Assembly: GCA_046351135.1 (NCBI GenBank)
Contig: JAXLZA010000011.1
Coordinates: forward strand, 62,001 to 126,000
Origin: UBA4427 sp046351135
GTDB taxonomy: Bacteria > Myxococcota_A > UBA9160 > UBA4427
DNA: 64,000 bases
Reading direction: 5' to 3'
Positions 61,502 to 64,000 of the stretch are shown here, in pieces. The notes under the pieces are model-generated. The model saw only the letters and a program-made list of their open reading frames with translations. It did not search any database and was not told the origin of the DNA. Within the stretch, counting starts at the first letter, position 1; each line of letters begins with the position of its first letter. The position numbers and the translations under genes were made by a program.

Positions 61502-61534
61502 AATGGAATGAAAATGGAATGCGAATGGAATGAG
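61502..61534. repeat. Three 11-bp tandem repeats AATGGAATG-NN (candidate enhancer site)
   Basis: Perfect 9-mers AATGGAATG start at 61502, 61513 and 61524, an exact 11-bp period, so all face the same side of the helix. They are 115-147 bp upstream of the -24 element at 61387, in the usual range for sigma-54 enhancer sites. The activator is not identified. Confidence 0.75.
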
Positions 61535-61594
61535 AGCGGGGGCTCGCGGATCGGAGCGGACTCTTCGCGTGCGCCCTTCGAGCGGCGTCGAGCC

Positions 61595-64000
61595 CTAGGA
61601 CTCGCACTCGTCGTCGGCGCAGGGCCGCGACGTCACGTCGATCAGCACGACGCGGCGCTGTCCCGCGGTCGCGGGACCCGAACCCGAGCCGAACCCGCCC
61701 TGCGCTTCGGCGCGGCGGGTCGCTCCGGCGGCGTCGGCGCTCGTCCGGCCGGTCCCGGTATTGGAGGCGACGCTCCCGGCGCCCGACACGATTCCGCCGC
61801 TCGAGCTGATGCTCGAGCCCGACTGCACGTTGCCGGAGATGCTGACGGAGCCGCCCGCCTGGATGGTTCCGCTGATGTTCTGGCCCGCCGAGATCGACAC
61901 CGACCCGCTCGAGACGATCGCCCCGCTGCCGGCGTTGACGTTGCCACCCGCCTGGACCGTGATGCCGGCGCCGGTGATGCCCGCGCCGATGTTCACGTCC
62001 TTCTTCGCCACGAGCTCGACCTTGCCGCCCGGGGCCGCGATCCCTGCGCCGCGGTAGGACACCGTGATCTCGCGCGTCTCGTTGTCGAAGGCGATGAGCG
62101 GGCGCGAGAAGGATTCACCGACGCCGGCGGAGACCGAGCCGTCGATGCTCTCGATCGAGATCGCGGAGCCCGACAGCGCCGCCAGCGCGAGGCCGCCGAT
62201 GTCGAAGTCGCCGAGGCTGACGATCGAGATGTCGCCGCCCCCCGTCGCGTCCGCCTCGCGCTGGGCGGAGCCCGGACCGGTGAAGGTGGTGACGATGCCG
62301 CGCTTGGTCGTCGTGCCCGGCACGGGGATGCCGGCGGTGATCGAGCCTCCGACGCTGCGCAGGTCGAGCTTGCCGCCCTGGAGCGTGCCGATGAAGCCCC
62401 GCTCGTTGAGGCGAATGTCCTGGGCGGCGACGACCTCGAGCTTCGCGCCCCCCGTCGGAAGGACCGCGTTCTGGAGCCCGCCCACGGTCTGGATTCCGAG
62501 GACGCCGCCCTCCGCACCGCGGGCCTGGAGCGCGAGCGATCCCCCCTGGCCCGTCGGGAGCCACGGCGCTTCGTGGACCGAGAGCCGACCGTCGGTGACG
62601 CCGGGGAGCGTCTCGTCGCGATCGAGCAGGCGGAAGAGCGCGGCCGATCCTTTGAACTCGGAGAGCTCGATGAAGCCGTCCCCGTTGGCATCGGCCGTCG
62701 CATGGGACTCGACGCCGACGAGGACCTGGGCGCTGCCGGGACCGGCGACCTGGAGACCGGAGGCCGCTTGATCCGCCACGGCGACGCGGGTGATCGCGCC
62801 AGTCTGCGGATCGACGTCCTCGATCTCGAGGGTGCCGGAGCCGAAGCGGGCGTCGCCGCGGGGCACCACGATCCGGGAGGAGTCGAGGGCCGAGGTGTGC
62901 TGCGTAAGCAGGGCCAGGTCGCGCACGCTGCCGCCCGAAGTCTCGAGCCAGGCCGCCTCGGCGAGCTCGAATCGGATCCGCTCGAAGCCCCCGTCGGCAT
63001 CGAGACGGGCCGGCGATCGATCGCCCGCATGGGTGGCGCCTTCGCCCAGCAGGATGGGCCGGCCGAAGGGGTCGGTGACGCCGCAGGTCGCCCCCGAGCG
63101 GCACTCGAGATAGTAGTTCGCGAGCTGCGTCGCCGAATAACGCGGCACGCCCCGGGCGTCGAAGAGCGGCGACGCATCGGATTGGCGGATCGTCGCCGTC
63201 TTCGTCACCGCATCCCGCGTCCAGACCCCATCGGTCCCCGAGGCGAGCCGGGACGACGAGGGATCGACGGCGGTCGAGACGACGTTGCCGTTGGCATCCC
63301 GCACGACCTGCAGCGCCTGAAAGACGACCGGTCGGAGCGTGAAGTCGTCGCCGGTCACCTGCGCGGTCAGCTCGATGTCGTTCGCCCGGACGCCCACGGG
63401 CAGCTGGCTCGGATCCGCGATCCGCAGGACGTTGCCCGCCGAGAGCCTTCCGATCGGGCCCGAGCGGATCGCGACCGCCGTCGCGCGGGCGTCGGCGAGC
63501 GGTGCACCGAAGGCGGCGATCTCGTCCCCGCCCGTGAAGTCGCCGACGCTGAAGGTCGGCTCGAGCCCGGCGATCGGCGTCTCGAGCCGGAGCTTGCCCT
63601 GGTATCGATTGCCCGCGAGCCCCGGATCGAGCGCCGCCACGGACAGATCGATCGAGGCCGGCCTCGCGGTGGCGGTCCGATTGAGGACGCTGCCGATGCC
63701 GGCGATCGGCGTCTCGAGACGAAGATCGAACGCCTTCGCGTCGTGGCCCGCATGCTCGGGCAGCGCCACCACGTCGGCCGTGACCTCCCGCATCCACGGC
63801 TCGATCACGACCTGCTGGCGCGTCTGGAACACGGTGCCGTCCGAGGAGACGAGCCGGGTGCCGGCGGGAATGCCGACGGGGCCACCGGTGCCGCCACCGG
63901 TCGTGAACGTGACCCGCCCCTCGGAGAGCCGCTCCGACGGCGGCGGGATCACGCCGCCCGCCACCGTCTGATAGACGACGCCGCGACCGTCCACGAGGCG
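61595..64000 (-). CDS. TpsA-like filamentous exoprotein, C-terminal part (start beyond window)
   Basis: At least 801 residues; the reading frame is open to the window edge, so the signal and the TPS domain lie outside. The visible part is a long parallel beta-helix type protein of Gly/Ala/Ser/Thr/Val-rich repeats. Two RLETPIAG segments mark an internal repeat. An EF-hand loop DANGDGFIELSEF is at about 62655-62690 and a looser second one (DRDETLPGVTDGRLSVHE) follows. The last ~150 residues are an array of V-x-I-x-(A/G)G-x-(I/V)-x-(G/S) strands. The protein ends RPCADDECES, a C-terminal cysteine pair as in TPS adhesins that stay anchored by a disulfide hook. TpsB (56745-58592) is the presumed exporter. 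Confidence 0.9.
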   Translation of the reverse strand, partial: RLVDGRGVVYQTVAGGVIPPPSERLSEGRVTFTTGGGTGGPVGIPAGTRLVSSDGTVFQTRQQVVIEPWMREVTADVVALPEHAGHDAKAFDLRLETPIAGIGSVLNRTATARPASIDLSVAALDPGLAGNRYQGKLRLETPIAGLEPTFSVGDFTGGDEIAAFGAPLADARATAVAIRSGPIGRLSAGNVLRIADPSQLPVGVRANDIELTAQVTGDDFTLRPVVFQALQVVRDANGNVVSTAVDPSSSRLASGTDGVWTRDAVTKTATIRQSDASPLFDARGVPRYSATQLANYYLECRSGATCGVTDPFGRPILLGEGATHAGDRSPARLDADGGFERIRFELAEAAWLETSGGSVRDLALLTQHTSALDSSRIVVPRGDARFGSGTLEIEDVDPQTGAITRVAVADQAASGLQVAGPGSAQVLVGVESHATADANGDGFIELSEFKGSAALFRLLDRDETLPGVTDGRLSVHEAPWLPTGQGGSLALQARGAEGGVLGIQTVGGLQNAVLPTGGAKLEVVAAQDIRLNERGFIGTLQGGKLDLRSVGGSITAGIPVPGTTTKRGIVTTFTGPGSAQREADATGGGDISIVSLGDFDIGGLALAALSGSAISIESIDGSVSAGVGESFSRPLIAFDNETREITVSYRGAGIAAPGGKVELVAKKDVNIGAGITGAGITVQAGGNVNAGSGAIVSSGSVSISAGQNISGTIQAGGSVSISGNVQSGSSISSSGGIVSGAGSVASNTGTGRTSADAAGATRRAEAQGGFGSGSGPATAGQRRVVLIDVTSRPCADDECES

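Larger units (their letters stand above)
61283..61594. other. 312-bp regulatory region between tpsA and the PEP-CTERM gene
   Basis: No gene is seen. It holds, on the minus strand, a predicted sigma-54 promoter (61372-61387) and three AATGGAATG repeats 115-147 bp above it, plus three AGATTCC elements at 61361, 61391 and 61424 (30 and 33 bp apart). It is clearly A/T-richer than the surrounding coding DNA, consistent with a regulated promoter. Confidence 0.8.

Noticed and set aside
61502..61534. Pho-box reading of the 11-bp repeats
   Set aside because: Pho boxes also have an 11-bp period and the PstS-like gene is nearby, but the core CTGTCAT is not matched (the repeats read CATTCCATT on that strand). 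The position above a -24/-12 promoter fits an enhancer site better.

Overview
The window is about 70% G+C by eye and comes from a Gram-negative bacterium: it encodes lipoproteins, a Braun-lipoprotein-like protein, two outer-membrane beta-barrel porins, a two-partner secretion (TPS) pair and two PEP-CTERM proteins. Protein types (many LLM flavin oxidoreductases, amidohydrolases, a Baeyer-Villiger enzyme, DUF1214 proteins, sulfotransferase) resemble large-genome environmental proteobacteria or deltaproteobacterial lineages (Myxococcota/Binatota-like). That placement is an inference; no rRNA or tRNA gene was seen.

Layout. 1-5.6 kb is cell-envelope: a partial unknown gene, a small alanine-zipper lipoprotein ending in lysine, two overlapping L,D-transpeptidases, a membrane-anchored lytic transglycosylase and a large lipoprotein. 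5.8-11.5 kb holds a BKACE enzyme coupled to a methyltransferase, an SDR, a START-like protein, a gamma-glutamylcyclotransferase-like protein, a small membrane protein and a sterol-desaturase-family enzyme. 11.6-18.1 kb is a run of four large transporters (CaCA exchanger, amino-acid permease, SLC13/DASS, CstA). 18.2-19.5 kb has a small membrane protein and a PEP-CTERM protein.

20-46.2 kb is a dense catabolic region without an obvious local regulator: two LLM oxidoreductases, Gfo/Idh, three amidohydrolase-2 proteins, an N-acyl-D-amino-acid-deacylase-like enzyme, an SCP2/PhyH-like dioxygenase, two medium-chain dehydrogenases, a BVMO, a Rieske oxygenase translationally coupled to a ketosteroid-dehydrogenase-like flavoprotein, an Ltp2-like thiolase-fold protein with its DUF35 partner, nitroreductase, sulfotransferase and two DUF1214 proteins. 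Together they suggest breakdown of a steroid-like or other polycyclic/terpenoid substrate.

46.3-53.8 kb is a sulfate ABC transporter (sbp-cysT-cysW-cysA), an alginate-export-family porin and a divergent sigma-54 activator. Both sbp and the porin gene have near-consensus -24/-12 promoters, and a shared 12-bp motif lies upstream of each. I read this as a sigma-54-controlled sulfur-scavenging island.

53.8-64 kb, all on the minus strand, is a surface-secretion locus: a TpsA exoprotein (start beyond the window) with an EF-hand loop and a C-terminal cysteine pair, a PEP-CTERM protein, a secreted PstS-like binding protein, TpsB, a porin and two coiled-coil envelope proteins. A third near-consensus sigma-54 promoter, with three 11-bp repeats about 115-147 bp upstream of it, sits between tpsA and the PEP-CTERM gene. 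This locus and the sulfur island are the best candidates for an undescribed system.
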